Assembly (NCBI GenBank): GCA_963931615.1
Contig: OZ007032.1
Location: 1,364,001 to 1,428,000 of the forward strand
Reading direction: 5' to 3'
Origin: Coprenecus sp902388455
Lineage (GTDB): Bacteria > Bacteroidota > Bacteroidia > Bacteroidales > UBA932
DNA: 64,000 bases
The notes beneath the pieces are model-generated. The model was not told the DNA's origin, searched no databases, and was given only the letters and a program-made list of their open reading frames with translations. Position 1 is the first letter of the stretch, and each line of letters opens with the position of its first letter. Shown one piece after another: positions 1 to 7,813 of the stretch. A program made the position numbers and the translations under genes.

Positions 1-791
1 GTCCGGATGTCTACGATAAGGAACGGGACATTGGCCCACACCATGTCACCAATACGCAGTGTATCCGCCATTGCAAGATGTCCATGCTGCATACCGATCC
101 CAGCCATCGGTATGACTGCATCCAGAAGACGCAAGCCGCTTTCGTATGCCTGCCTGGAGGATATGATGTTGACACCGGCACCGGTATCGAATACCAGAGG
201 ACTTTCCCTCCCGTTGATGCGCCCGTCCATTGCTATAAAATGCCCTTCGGATGCTTTATCCCTGACCGTATGCATCGCATTATCAATCTTCATCGGAACG
301 CGGTAAGTGCCTGCGGGATGCAGAGGCCGGCAGACAGGGCCGTTTTCGGCGAAAACGCGGTACTGCCGCGCCATGATACTCAGCCCTGCGGTCTGCGTAC
401 TGTCCGCACCCATTGCTTCCAGCTGGCCGCACAGGCTCTGCATCAGATCTGCCGCTTCTGCATAGCGGTCGGTACGCGCCAGGTTCAGTCCCATCAGCAC
501 CGCCATGCTTAAAGTATTGTCGCCCAACTCCTCTTGATAATTGTTCAGCAGATCTCCCAGCACGGTGCACGCCGAGTCAGGGCGGTTGAAATAATGGTGC
601 GTCATTGCCACAGCCATCTTATACAAAATAGGGTTAACGGAATCCGCCGGAGTAACATTCAGCTCGTGTGCCACGTCGAACCAACGGCCTTCGTTCATGC
701 ACGTCCCGATGCGCCCGTCAGCATTCTGCGCCTGAGATGCCAGCATTGCTGCCGTGCTCAGAAGAAGGATAGTGAGAAGTCTTTTTGCCAT
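1..791 (-). CDS. Secreted retropepsin-like aspartic protease, 3' end outside window
   Basis: The reading frame runs leftwards off the window edge; 263 codons are visible. It opens with a type I signal peptide (MAKRLLTILLLSTAAMLASQ), followed by about 160 residues that look alpha-helical and repeat-like. Then comes a strand-rich segment with the FDTGAG motif, Asp at residue 202, typical of single-domain clan AA (retropepsin-like) proteases. The role is probably periplasmic or outer-membrane proteolysis; no substrate can be named. Two 15-bp direct repeats and a TACTTTTG -7-like box sit just upstream. The missing C-terminus means PDZ or other trailing domains cannot be excluded. The fold call is fairly sure, the physiological role unknown. 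Confidence 0.75.
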   Translation of the reverse strand, partial: MAKRLLTILLLSTAAMLASQAQNADGRIGTCMNEGRWFDVAHELNVTPADSVNPILYKMAVAMTHHYFNRPDSACTVLGDLLNNYQEELGDNTLSMAVLMGLNLARTDRYAEAADLMQSLCGQLEAMGADSTQTAGLSIMARQYRVFAENGPVCRPLHPAGTYRVPMKIDNAMHTVRDKASEGHFIAMDGRINGRESPLVFDTGAGVNIISSRQAYESGLRLLDAVIPMAGIGMQHGHLAMADTLRIGDMVWANVPFLIVDIR

Positions 792-801
792 GATTGTGGA
801 T

Positions 802-836
802 ACTTTTACCGCAAAAGTAAAACTTTTACCGCAAAA
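802..836. repeat. Two 15-bp direct repeats upstream of the protease gene
   Basis: ACTTTTACCGCAAAA occurs at 802-816 and again at 822-836, a 20-bp period. The minus-strand -7-like box TACTTTTG (812-819) overlaps the first copy. Spacing of two helical turns within a promoter suggests an operator for a regulator, but none is identified. Confidence 0.5.
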
Positions 837-935
837 ATGTACGCGTTCAAAAACGGCGAGGGTCCGCACCGCATACACAAGTTGCGCTCTGTGACAGTAG
901 AAAGACATAACATAAAGAAAATTTCAGATAATTTA

Positions 936-963
936 TTGTTTTTCGATAAAATTACTATATTTG
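936..963 (+). promoter_or_regulatory. Bacteroidota-type promoter for the DUF2975-like/XRE pair
   Basis: A TTG (936-938) is followed after 17 bp by TATATTTG (956-963), matching the TTTG / TAnnTTTG pattern of Bacteroidota primary sigma promoters. The expected start is near 970, giving a leader of roughly 26 nt before the ATG at 996. Confidence 0.6.
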
Positions 964-995
964 CACATCGATTAACAATAAAAATTTACCGAATT

Positions 996-1511
996 ATGAA
1001 AAGAGCCACTAAAAATCTACTGATTGCCGTAACAGTAATAGTCGGCATCATCTGTATTGTAAATGCCGTATGGCTTATCGTGCAAAGCGGAAGCGTAGCC
1101 GGATGGTTTACTGACTACAGGAATATTGTCTACGGAGACGGTGCCGCTGAGAACGGCAGCAAAATCGTATGGAGCGACGATGTCCTCGGCTGGCAGTACT
1201 TTATATTTTATGGACGCCTGCTCTTCGGCATCGCTTTCGACGCTCTGCTGCTCCTGTTCATGATCAAGTCCATTCTTGCTCTCAAATCCGGAGCATTTTT
1301 CCTTAAATCAAACACTTACATACTGATATCAGCCGCAGTATTCAACCTCTTCTACAATTTCTGCAATGAGAATATCGGTATTCTGGTCTATCCCATGTCG
1401 TACAGAAATATCACTGACTCAATGCTTCTGACTCCGCTGATACTCTTCGCCTTCTCCCTCATCTACGGCCTTGCGGTCAGAGTCAGCGAAGAAAACAGAC
1501 TCACCATCTAA
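996..1511 (+). CDS. DUF2975-like four-helix membrane protein
   Basis: The protein has 171 residues with four hydrophobic segments at about 7-29, 67-90, 105-125 and 145-166, and a short loop region between the first two. Size, topology and the tight coupling to a small XRE regulator match the DUF2975 family, whose genes commonly travel with YozG-like HTH genes. The function of the family is not established; a membrane sensor or partner for the regulator is an inference. The start at 996 is chosen because the TATATTTG promoter lies just upstream and the hydrophobic N-terminus begins there. The frame stays open further upstream, but that would put the promoter inside the gene. Confidence 0.65.
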   Translation: MKRATKNLLIAVTVIVGIICIVNAVWLIVQSGSVAGWFTDYRNIVYGDGAAENGSKIVWSDDVLGWQYFIFYGRLLFGIAFDALLLLFMIKSILALKSGAFFLKSNTYILISAAVFNLFYNFCNENIGILVYPMSYRNITDSMLLTPLILFAFSLIYGLAVRVSEENRLTI

Positions 1512-1521
1512 ACTAACAGCC

Positions 1522-1734
1522 ATGGCAATAATCGTAAACATAGACATAATGCTCGCCCGCCGCAAGATGTCCTCCGGCGAGCTGGCTGCAAAAGTCGGCA
1601 TCACCCCCGCCAATCTCTCGATACTCAAGACCGGCAAGGCCCGCGCCATCCGCTTCACCACCCTCGAGGCTCTCTGCCGTGCCCTCGACTGCCAGCCCGG
1701 CGACATCCTCGAATACCGCGAGGACAGCCATTAA
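1522..1734 (+). CDS. Small XRE/Cro-type HTH regulator (YozG-like)
   Basis: A 70-residue protein that is essentially one helix-turn-helix domain; the recognition region (GELAAKVGITPANLSILKTG) sits at about residues 15-34. It begins 11 nt after the DUF2975-like gene and is surely co-transcribed with it. Family members of this length bind DNA as dimers and usually control their own operon and membrane partner. Its last four bases overlap the end of the convergent ABC ATPase gene, so the two modules are packed tail to tail. Confidence 0.8.
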   Translation: MAIIVNIDIMLARRKMSSGELAAKVGITPANLSILKTGKARAIRFTTLEALCRALDCQPGDILEYREDSH

Positions 1735-2468
1735 CGGCAGTAGCCGTACCGCACCAAGTCGCTGCGGTCCCGGACCTGATGGACATAGCCGTCGGAGAGC
1801 AGAAGGACTTCGTCGGAGACTTCGAGGAGGGCGTTGTAGTTGTGGTCGGAGAGGATGATGCCTTTGGAGGACTTCTGGCGGCGGATGAGGTCCTGAATCC
1901 GTTCCACCGCCACCGGGGCGAGGAAGGAAAACGGCTCGTCGAGGATGCAGAACGGAGCCGGGGAGCACAGCACCAGCCATATCCCGGCGATGCGCACTTC
2001 TCCCGAGGACAGTTCCCGCACCTGGGCATCCTGATATTGTGCGAATTGGGGGAATGCCTCGGCGAGTTCTGCGTAGTCCACCGCGTAATATTCGAATATT
2101 CGGCGCAGGGTCATCTTCGGCGGCAGGAAGGTGCCTTGAGGCAGGTACTTGAGACAGCGGGCCACGGAGCCGTTCCGGAAGAGGCCTCCGGTCACGGACC
2201 ACGGCAGCCATGAACCGCTGCCGCCTTGCAAGGCATCCGAGACGGTTTCATCGTCCACCCGCACAAAGCAGTTCTGAGCCTTCAACTGCCCCATCACCGC
2301 ACGGAACATCGATGACTTGCCGCTCCCGTTGCGGCCCAGCAGCCCCGTGACCATGCCGGTCTGAGACCGCAGCCAGGCTCCGTTCAGGACATTCTGCCGT
2401 CCGAAAGAGAGGGTTATGCTGTCGGCGAGCAGCGTATGCACTTTATGTGTCTCAGTACTGCAGGGCAT
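1731..2468 (-). CDS. ABC transporter ATP-binding protein
   Basis: A 245-residue nucleotide-binding subunit. Visible motifs are Walker A GRNGSGKSS (about 45-53), a short Q-loop region LPQG, the signature LSSGE, Walker B FCILDEPF and the switch SDHNY. A roughly 20-residue insert between Walker A and the Q-loop is rich in Gly, Ser and Trp. It is the last gene of a four-gene operon with two small membrane proteins and an XRE regulator. The 119-residue neighbour is too small for a standard permease, so the transported substrate, and even whether it is an exporter, is unclear. The start overlaps the upstream gene by 17 bp, which suggests translational coupling. Confidence 0.8.
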   Translation of the reverse strand: MPCSTETHKVHTLLADSITLSFGRQNVLNGAWLRSQTGMVTGLLGRNGSGKSSMFRAVMGQLKAQNCFVRVDDETVSDALQGGSGSWLPWSVTGGLFRNGSVARCLKYLPQGTFLPPKMTLRRIFEYYAVDYAELAEAFPQFAQYQDAQVRELSSGEVRIAGIWLVLCSPAPFCILDEPFSFLAPVAVERIQDLIRRQKSSKGIILSDHNYNALLEVSDEVLLLSDGYVHQVRDRSDLVRYGYCR

Positions 2469-2811
2469 TTTTAATCAAGATTATAACGGTCAGCCCCACG
2501 GCATATACCGCAAGGTCGAGAATCACAGCCGCAGCCGTCATCCGGCGGGGATAAAGTCCGAGATTGATATAGAAAAACTCCCGGTCGCCCCGGCCGCGGT
2601 CCAACATTTTCAGCAGCACCAGTATCCCGGTCAGGAACAGCTTCATCAGCGACAGCATCCCGACCATTGCTGCGAGTCCGGCCCTATCCGCGTCCATCAC
2701 CGCCAGAGCAATGAACGCAGACAAGCTGCATATCCCCGATACCATCAGGAAATTTCTGGCGTACATAGCCGTCAGACTCGCTTTCCGCTTAATGCTCAAT
2801 CCCAGCCGCAT
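2452..2811 (-). CDS. Small membrane protein between XRE regulator and ABC ATPase
   Basis: A 119-residue protein with three or four hydrophobic segments (about 18-40, 44-68 and 90-115) and a basic N-terminus. No family is recognised. The ATG at 2811 lies two bases after the stop of the XRE gene; a TTG two codons earlier would overlap that stop. Its place directly before the ABC ATPase suggests that it is the membrane partner, perhaps a half-size permease-like subunit. Confidence 0.55.
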   Translation of the reverse strand: MRLGLSIKRKASLTAMYARNFLMVSGICSLSAFIALAVMDADRAGLAAMVGMLSLMKLFLTGILVLLKMLDRGRGDREFFYINLGLYPRRMTAAAVILDLAVYAVGLTVIILIKNALQY

Positions 2812-2813
2812 GA

Positions 2814-3005
2814 TCAATCCAGCTGAAAAAGCTCATTGACAGTCTTCCCGAAATAGGCCGAAAGTTTCAGTGCCAGCTCGGTGGAGGGAATGAACTTCCC
2901 GTTCTCGATGGCGTAAATGGTCTGGCGGGAGACTCCGACGGCCTCGGCCAGCTGCTGCTGCGATATGCGCAGGACGGCCCTCTCGACGCGGATGTTATTC
3001 TTCAT
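2814..3005 (-). CDS. XRE-family regulator
   Basis: A 63-residue HTH protein with a classic HTH_3 pattern (SQQQLAEAVGVSRQTIYAIE, about 15-34). It overlaps the upstream membrane gene by 11 bp and is separated by two bases from the next gene. Small XRE proteins of this type next to YvaO- or DUF-type membrane proteins usually repress their own promoter. Two short palindromes of the form GTAAA/TTTAC in the operon promoter are good candidates for its operators. Confidence 0.85.
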   Translation of the reverse strand: MKNNIRVERAVLRISQQQLAEAVGVSRQTIYAIENGKFIPSTELALKLSAYFGKTVNELFQLD

Positions 3006-3459
3006 GGCGGCTCCTCCATCTATAGACCCACAGACTCGCTTTGAAAATAACGATGTAAAGGAAGAACATCGGGATAATTGACAGATAATTATCCACTAAG
3101 CTGAATTTCCACCACAGATCGTCACCCTTCTGCAAAGGGAGATACATCTGGCCTACATTGCTCACGCAGAACCAGATTATGGACAGCACAAATGCCACGC
3201 AAGCCGCAGCAGCCAGCGACCTTCCCCGCAGCGACTTAATGAATTCGTCCTCCTGCCTCTCCTCCGAAAATGCTATCAGCAGCAGTGAAACAGCGGTCAC
3301 GACATAAACAGCCGCGACAAATAGTTTCGTAACAGCCTCGCTCATCGTCATGTAAAGTCCTACACCAACAATTAGACAAGTCACCATTAAGGCAACAGCC
3401 AGGAGTATCCATCCTGCCGTCTGCCATTTGTAGGAAAGAAGATAATGTTTAGTTTTCAT
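2995..3459 (-). CDS. Four-helix membrane protein, first gene of XRE/ABC operon
   Basis: A 154-residue protein with hydrophobic segments at about 13-35, 40-62, 81-103 and 123-145 and charged ends. No specific family is recognised, but it resembles small membrane proteins that accompany XRE regulators. It leads the operon membrane protein-XRE-membrane protein-ABC ATPase. A well-formed promoter lies directly upstream. It may sense membrane state or act together with the regulator; that is an inference from gene order only. Confidence 0.5.
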   Translation of the reverse strand: MKTKHYLLSYKWQTAGWILLAVALMVTCLIVGVGLYMTMSEAVTKLFVAAVYVVTAVSLLLIAFSEERQEDEFIKSLRGRSLAAAACVAFVLSIIWFCVSNVGQMYLPLQKGDDLWWKFSLVDNYLSIIPMFFLYIVIFKASLWVYRWRSRHEE

Positions 3460-3474
3460 ATCTGTTTTATTTAT

Positions 3475-3522
3475 GTAAATTTTACTTGTGCAAATGTAAA
3501 GTATATTTTACATACATGCAAA
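3475..3522 (-). promoter_or_regulatory. Promoter with two palindromic candidate operators
   Basis: On the minus strand TTTG (3519-3522) is followed after 20 bp by TACATTTG (3491-3498), a near-ideal Bacteroidota promoter. An 18-bp dyad TGTAAA-GTATAT-TTTACA (3495-3512) fills the spacer, and an 11-bp dyad GTAAATTTTAC (3475-3485) lies at the start of the transcript. Both share GTAAA/TTTAC arms, which fits autorepression by the operon's XRE protein. Confidence 0.7.
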
Positions 3523-3600
3523 TTATTTTGAAAAAAGTGTAAGATTATGGCAACAACGGAAGCGAAAAAGGAGGGAATCCGGGACGGACGGTCGGGCTAC

Positions 3601-3649
3601 AAAAAAAGAGGGTGTCCCAAAAGCCATAAGGCATAGGGGACACTCTCCT
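3601..3649 (-). terminator. Rho-independent terminator of the M16 peptidase genes
   Basis: An 11-bp stem (arms 3608-3618 and 3637-3647, one G-T pair) is followed on the minus strand by seven T residues (3601-3607). It lies about 125 bp beyond the stop of the last M16 gene. Nothing else is seen between 3650 and 3774. Confidence 0.75.
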
Positions 3650-3774
3650 CATTATGGATTCGCAACTGCGGGACTTGGATGCCGATGCTGCTGCGATATC
3701 GTCATGGCATCTGTCTCACGGTCGGACAGAGCAATATGCTGCTGTTGCCAACCGGACAAGGATGCCGCTCAGCA

Positions 3775-5835
3775 CTACAGCTGGTCAGGGGTGATACCGG
3801 TGTTGAACTCAACCTTGGTAACCTTGGCCTCCACAAGACCTATCTGGGGCATGGTGACTTTCTGGGTCATAGGATACAGGATACCGTAGGCTGTCTTCTG
3901 ATAATCAGCCAGGACTGCTTCTGTAGTCTGACCCTGCGCCGAAACGACACTCTTGACCTTGAGACCGGTAGCCACATCATAGTAGTGATATGCAGCGATA
4001 CCGCTCTTCTCCTGCCTTACCTTGTAGGCGTCGCGGCCCTCCACGCTCTCAATGCCCTCGAGGGTGAATACATAGCCCTGCTCAGGGCCGAGAACCTCGG
4101 GGATGGGATAGATGTCGCTCATGGCCTCAACCTGTGCAGGATCGGTAATCTCCTGCTCCATACCGCCGGCAGACACCTTGATCTTGCCGTCACGGAGTAC
4201 TATCGTAGATACGGGAGTACCGCCCATTGACTGAGTCATGGAGAATGCTTTCTGTGCGGGGATACGCTTGGTCTCAGTCGAGATACTCATGCCCATCATG
4301 CTCATTTCCACCACTTCGGTCATATCGGTGATGCCCTCCACGAGAGCACGGCCGCCGATGGCATTGAGATAGTTCTCGAGAACGGACTCGACAGTCACGT
4401 CCGCAGATACCTCCTTGCGTTCGATGGGCTTGCCCTCGAAGTCGAGCTCTACTACCACTCCATCAGAGTCGTAAGCCGCCAGAGCGGGCAGTACGGAAGG
4501 ATCACCCACGCAGAACCAGTACATGTTGTCGGGGTCGAAGTACTTGGCCACTACGGCGCGGATATCATCGAGAGTCAGGGCATCCAATCTCTGGAGATAG
4601 GTGGCATAGTAGTCATCGGGCAGACCGTAACGCTCGATAGTGTAAGCGAAGCTGGCAATGGTGCTTGAAGATTCCAGCGAGCGGGAAAAATCACCGGCAT
4701 ACATGGTCTTGAACTTCTCCAGATCCTGCTCGGTATAGTCGCCGTCCATCATGTTCTGCAGCTCGAAGCGCATCTGCACGAAGGAGCTGTCGGTAGCGTT
4801 GCCGTTGACATCGCCGCCGGCGCTGAACTTACCGGAGATTTCATCCGAGCTGACGCTGGAGTAGACTCCGTAGGTATATCCGTGAGTCTCGCGGAGGTTG
4901 CGGAACAGCTTGGCGTCAAATCCACCGCCGCCATAGATGGCATTGGCAATGCTCAGGGCCATACGGTCCTCGGAGTCAGGGGTAAGTGTGATGGGTGACA
5001 TCATCTCGATAGTGGACTGTACTGCACCGTCCTTGGGAGAGAATACCACCTGGATACCCTCGGGATAGTTGACCGCGGGGTCCTCATGGGTGATGATCTC
5101 GCCCTTCTCCCATTTGCCGAGATATTTCTCGCAGAGATTCTTGGCTTCCTTAAGGTTCATATCACCTACAATGATGACAACCGCGCTGTTTGGAATGATG
5201 TAGTTCTCGTAGTACTCACGGCAGTCATCTACAGTGATGGCCTCTACCGTAGCCTCGGTCATGATATCGCTGTAGGCATGTCCCTCAGGATATACCGTAG
5301 CGGTCATGATATTGTCCATAATGGCACCTGGAGAAGTACGGGACATCTGAAGCACGCCCAGAGCCTGGTCCTTGATCTTGTCCAGCTCTTCCTGAGGGAA
5401 GGTGGGATTGTACAGCACATCGGTGAGGACATCCATCATCTTGTCAGTGTACTTGGTAAGGGTCATGAAACCCAGGGAACGGGAGCCGGTACGGAATGTG
5501 GCGCCGAGGAAATCGACCTCATTGTTGAGCTGGTCTGCAGTACGGTTTACAGTCCCCCTGCCCCAGAGATCGCCGAAGAAAGAGGACTCGCCTGCCTTCT
5601 CCCCCTCCACGAAGGGATCCACGATAAAATTGATATTGAAGTTGACGACAGGACGGTCATGGTCCTCCACGAGGATGACGCGGAGACCGTTGTCGAGGGT
5701 AAATTTCTCGAAGTCACCGAGCTGTACCACGGGAGCGGGACCGGCCTCGGGAGCCTTGCTTCTGTCTATCTGCGCGCTCAGCTGGAAAAGGGACAGCAGG
5801 GCGGCCGCCAATGTAAGTGTAAGTATCTTTTTCAT
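3775..5835 (-). CDS. M16 family peptidase-like subunit without the zinc motif
   Basis: A 686-residue secreted protein with signal peptide (MKKILTLTLAAALLSLFQLSAQ). An M16 N-terminal domain (about 40-230) and C-terminal M16 domain (about 240-450) are followed by a roughly 200-residue extension. At the place of the HxxEH zinc motif it has SSFFGDLWGRG, so it should not bind zinc. M16B proteins often work as a catalytic plus a non-catalytic chain, and the neighbour at 5857 supplies the motif. The extension (from about residue 470) resembles LolA-type outer-membrane-lipoprotein folds, but this is a weak guess. The start at 5835 places the signal peptide at the N-terminus; another ATG four codons upstream is possible. 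Confidence 0.85.
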   Translation of the reverse strand: MKKILTLTLAAALLSLFQLSAQIDRSKAPEAGPAPVVQLGDFEKFTLDNGLRVILVEDHDRPVVNFNINFIVDPFVEGEKAGESSFFGDLWGRGTVNRTADQLNNEVDFLGATFRTGSRSLGFMTLTKYTDKMMDVLTDVLYNPTFPQEELDKIKDQALGVLQMSRTSPGAIMDNIMTATVYPEGHAYSDIMTEATVEAITVDDCREYYENYIIPNSAVVIIVGDMNLKEAKNLCEKYLGKWEKGEIITHEDPAVNYPEGIQVVFSPKDGAVQSTIEMMSPITLTPDSEDRMALSIANAIYGGGGFDAKLFRNLRETHGYTYGVYSSVSSDEISGKFSAGGDVNGNATDSSFVQMRFELQNMMDGDYTEQDLEKFKTMYAGDFSRSLESSSTIASFAYTIERYGLPDDYYATYLQRLDALTLDDIRAVVAKYFDPDNMYWFCVGDPSVLPALAAYDSDGVVVELDFEGKPIERKEVSADVTVESVLENYLNAIGGRALVEGITDMTEVVEMSMMGMSISTETKRIPAQKAFSMTQSMGGTPVSTIVLRDGKIKVSAGGMEQEITDPAQVEAMSDIYPIPEVLGPEQGYVFTLEGIESVEGRDAYKVRQEKSGIAAYHYYDVATGLKVKSVVSAQGQTTEAVLADYQKTAYGILYPMTQKVTMPQIGLVEAKVTKVEFNTGITPDQL

Positions 5836-5856
5836 ATCGTTGTACATGTCTTAAAG

Positions 5857-7173
5857 TTAGTTCTGTTTGGGAAGATAGTAGATGGAGATCTTCTGAGCAG
5901 GGTCGATGTATTTCCTGGCGACCTCGAGGACTTTCTCCTTGGTCAGCTTGGAGTACTGCTCCATGGTCTCATTGACGAAATTGGTGTTCTTGAGGTAGGT
6001 ATAGGCTGTAGCAAGGCTCTCGGCGACACCTTCGATAGTGGTGTTGGAAGTCGCCTCGCTCATCTCCACCATATTCATCACCTTCTGGAATTCCTCATCG
6101 GACATGCCGTTCTCCAGCAGGCCATAGACCTCAGCGTCTATATCTGCCTCAAGGACGGAAAGATCCACACCGTTGGGGATACCCTGGATCATGAACACAC
6201 CCGGATGCTCGAAAGGCATCACGCCGCCACCAGCCATCAGACCGGTCTTCTTGGTGTCCACGATCTGCTTCTGCAGACGGGCTGAGTTGCCTGCGGAGAG
6301 TATGGAGTTGAATACGTTCATTGCAAAATAGTCCTCAGTACCGTATGCAGGAGCGGGATATACCTCTATCAGCATAGGCATCTGGATGTTGTCATAGACT
6401 GTATCCTTGATGGGCTCTGTACGCTTAGGCTCCATATTGGGATCCGGACGGCGGGGCTCCACTGTACCTGCGGGTATGTCGCCGAAGTACTCCTCGATCC
6501 ATTCCTTGGTCTGCTTGGTATCGAAGTCACCGCAGATCACCAGCACGGCGTTGTTGGGTTTGTAGAACATATCGTGGAAGTCCTGGAAATCCTGGATGGA
6601 GGCATTGCGGATGTGCTCCTCGGAACCGAGTACGTCGTGGTTGTAGGGATGAACCTTGAACGAGTTGGTCAGGATCTTGGTAAATGCGGTGCCGTAGGGC
6701 TGGTTGTCGCGGGTCTGGCCCATCTCCTGGCACACCACATCCTTCTGGGTATTCACGCCGATCTCCTCAATCTTGGGATGCAGCATCCTCTCGGACTCCA
6801 GCCACATTCCGAGCTCCAGCTGGTTGGAGGGCAGCAGCTCGAAATAGTAGGTACGGTCATTGGAGGTGTTGGCGTTCAGAGAGCCGCCGGCCTCGGATAC
6901 GTAGGTGGCATACTCGCCGCGTCCGATGTTCTCGGTGCCCTCGAACATAAGGTGCTCGAAGAAATGGGCGAAGCCGGTCAGATGGGGCTCCTCGTTCTTC
7001 GAGCCCACGTGATACATCACGGAGATTACGACATTGGGGGTCTTGTGGTTCTGCGAGAGAATCACATGCAGACCGTTGTCGAGGTCGTACTCCTCGAACT
7101 TGACATTCTGCGCCGAAGCGGCGAAAGGCAGGAGTGCTGCCGCCAGAATCAGGGTTAAAATGGTTTTCTTCAT
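5857..7173 (-). CDS. M16 family zinc metallopeptidase, catalytic subunit
   Basis: A 438-residue secreted protein with signal peptide (MKKTILTLILAAALLPFAAS). The zinc and catalytic motif HFFEH is at about residue 69, and a distal Glu (WLESERM) is in place. The C-terminal M16 domain follows. Members are clamshell peptidases that degrade short unfolded peptides in the periplasm. It is 21 bp upstream of the motif-less M16 partner gene, and the two probably form a heterodimer. An in-frame upstream ATG (7224) would give 17 extra residues before the signal peptide and is less likely. No promoter is obvious in the 54 bp to wbpD, so read-through from the sugar genes is possible. Confidence 0.88.
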   Translation of the reverse strand: MKKTILTLILAAALLPFAASAQNVKFEEYDLDNGLHVILSQNHKTPNVVISVMYHVGSKNEEPHLTGFAHFFEHLMFEGTENIGRGEYATYVSEAGGSLNANTSNDRTYYFELLPSNQLELGMWLESERMLHPKIEEIGVNTQKDVVCQEMGQTRDNQPYGTAFTKILTNSFKVHPYNHDVLGSEEHIRNASIQDFQDFHDMFYKPNNAVLVICGDFDTKQTKEWIEEYFGDIPAGTVEPRRPDPNMEPKRTEPIKDTVYDNIQMPMLIEVYPAPAYGTEDYFAMNVFNSILSAGNSARLQKQIVDTKKTGLMAGGGVMPFEHPGVFMIQGIPNGVDLSVLEADIDAEVYGLLENGMSDEEFQKVMNMVEMSEATSNTTIEGVAESLATAYTYLKNTNFVNETMEQYSKLTKEKVLEVARKYIDPAQKISIYYLPKQN

Positions 7174-7227
7174 ACTTTTTTGATGGTTGAGATTAATTAT
7201 CTGTTTATAAAGGTTATCGTTCAATTT

Positions 7228-7809
7228 CTATTCCACCACACTCACGCGGCCGTCCTGAAGCCTGTACTTTTCACCGGTTCCCGGGCACACAGCCGTCCCG
7301 TCAGGCCCGAACTCCAGGCGATAGCCGGCCCGGCTCATCCATCCCACCTGCCGCGAGGGATTGCCCACCACCAGAGCGTACGGAGGCACGTCCTTCGTCA
7401 CCACCGCCCCAGCGCCTATGAAGGCCCACTCGCCGATGTCGTGGCCGCAGACCACCGTGGCATTGGCCCCTATCGTAGCCCCCTGTCCCACATGCGTGCA
7501 GAGATACTCACCACGGCGGTTGACCGCACTGCGGGGATTGACCACATTGGTAAAGACGCAGGAGGGCCCGAGGAACACATCGTCCCCGCAGGTCACTCCG
7601 GTATAGACCGATACATTGTTCTGCACCTTGACATTGCGGCCGAGGACCACCTCCGGGGAGATGACCACGTTCTGCCCTATGTTGCAGCCCGGCCCGAGCA
7701 CCGCCCCCGTCATGATATGGGAGAAATGCCATATCCGGCACCCCTCTCCTATCGTGCATCCGGGGTCGATGACCGCCGTCTCATGTGCGAAATATCCTTT
7801 CTCTTCCAT
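7228..7809 (-). CDS. wbpD: UDP-2,3-diamino sugar uronate N-acetyltransferase (WbpD/WlbB-like)
   Basis: A 193-residue left-handed beta-helix acyltransferase with hexapeptide repeats from about residue 12 to 150 (for example IGEGCRI, LGPGCNIGQNV, IGANATV). Length and the FTNVVNPRSAVNR segment match WbpD/WlbB, which acetylates the 3-amino group of UDP-GlcNAc(3N)A using acetyl-CoA. Its two upstream neighbours are the matching dehydrogenase and aminotransferase. It acts in the cytosol to make an activated diacetamido uronic acid for surface polysaccharide. The alternative is a related 3- or 4-amino-sugar acetyltransferase; context makes the WbpD role most likely. Confidence 0.8.
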   Translation of the reverse strand: MEEKGYFAHETAVIDPGCTIGEGCRIWHFSHIMTGAVLGPGCNIGQNVVISPEVVLGRNVKVQNNVSVYTGVTCGDDVFLGPSCVFTNVVNPRSAVNRRGEYLCTHVGQGATIGANATVVCGHDIGEWAFIGAGAVVTKDVPPYALVVGNPSRQVGWMSRAGYRLEFGPDGTAVCPGTGEKYRLQDGRVSVVE

Positions 7810-7813
7810 TGTC

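Noticed and set aside
5086..6285. Long plus-strand frame opposite the two M16 genes
   Set aside because: It crosses the boundary between two clear M16 genes in antisense and has no domain pattern.
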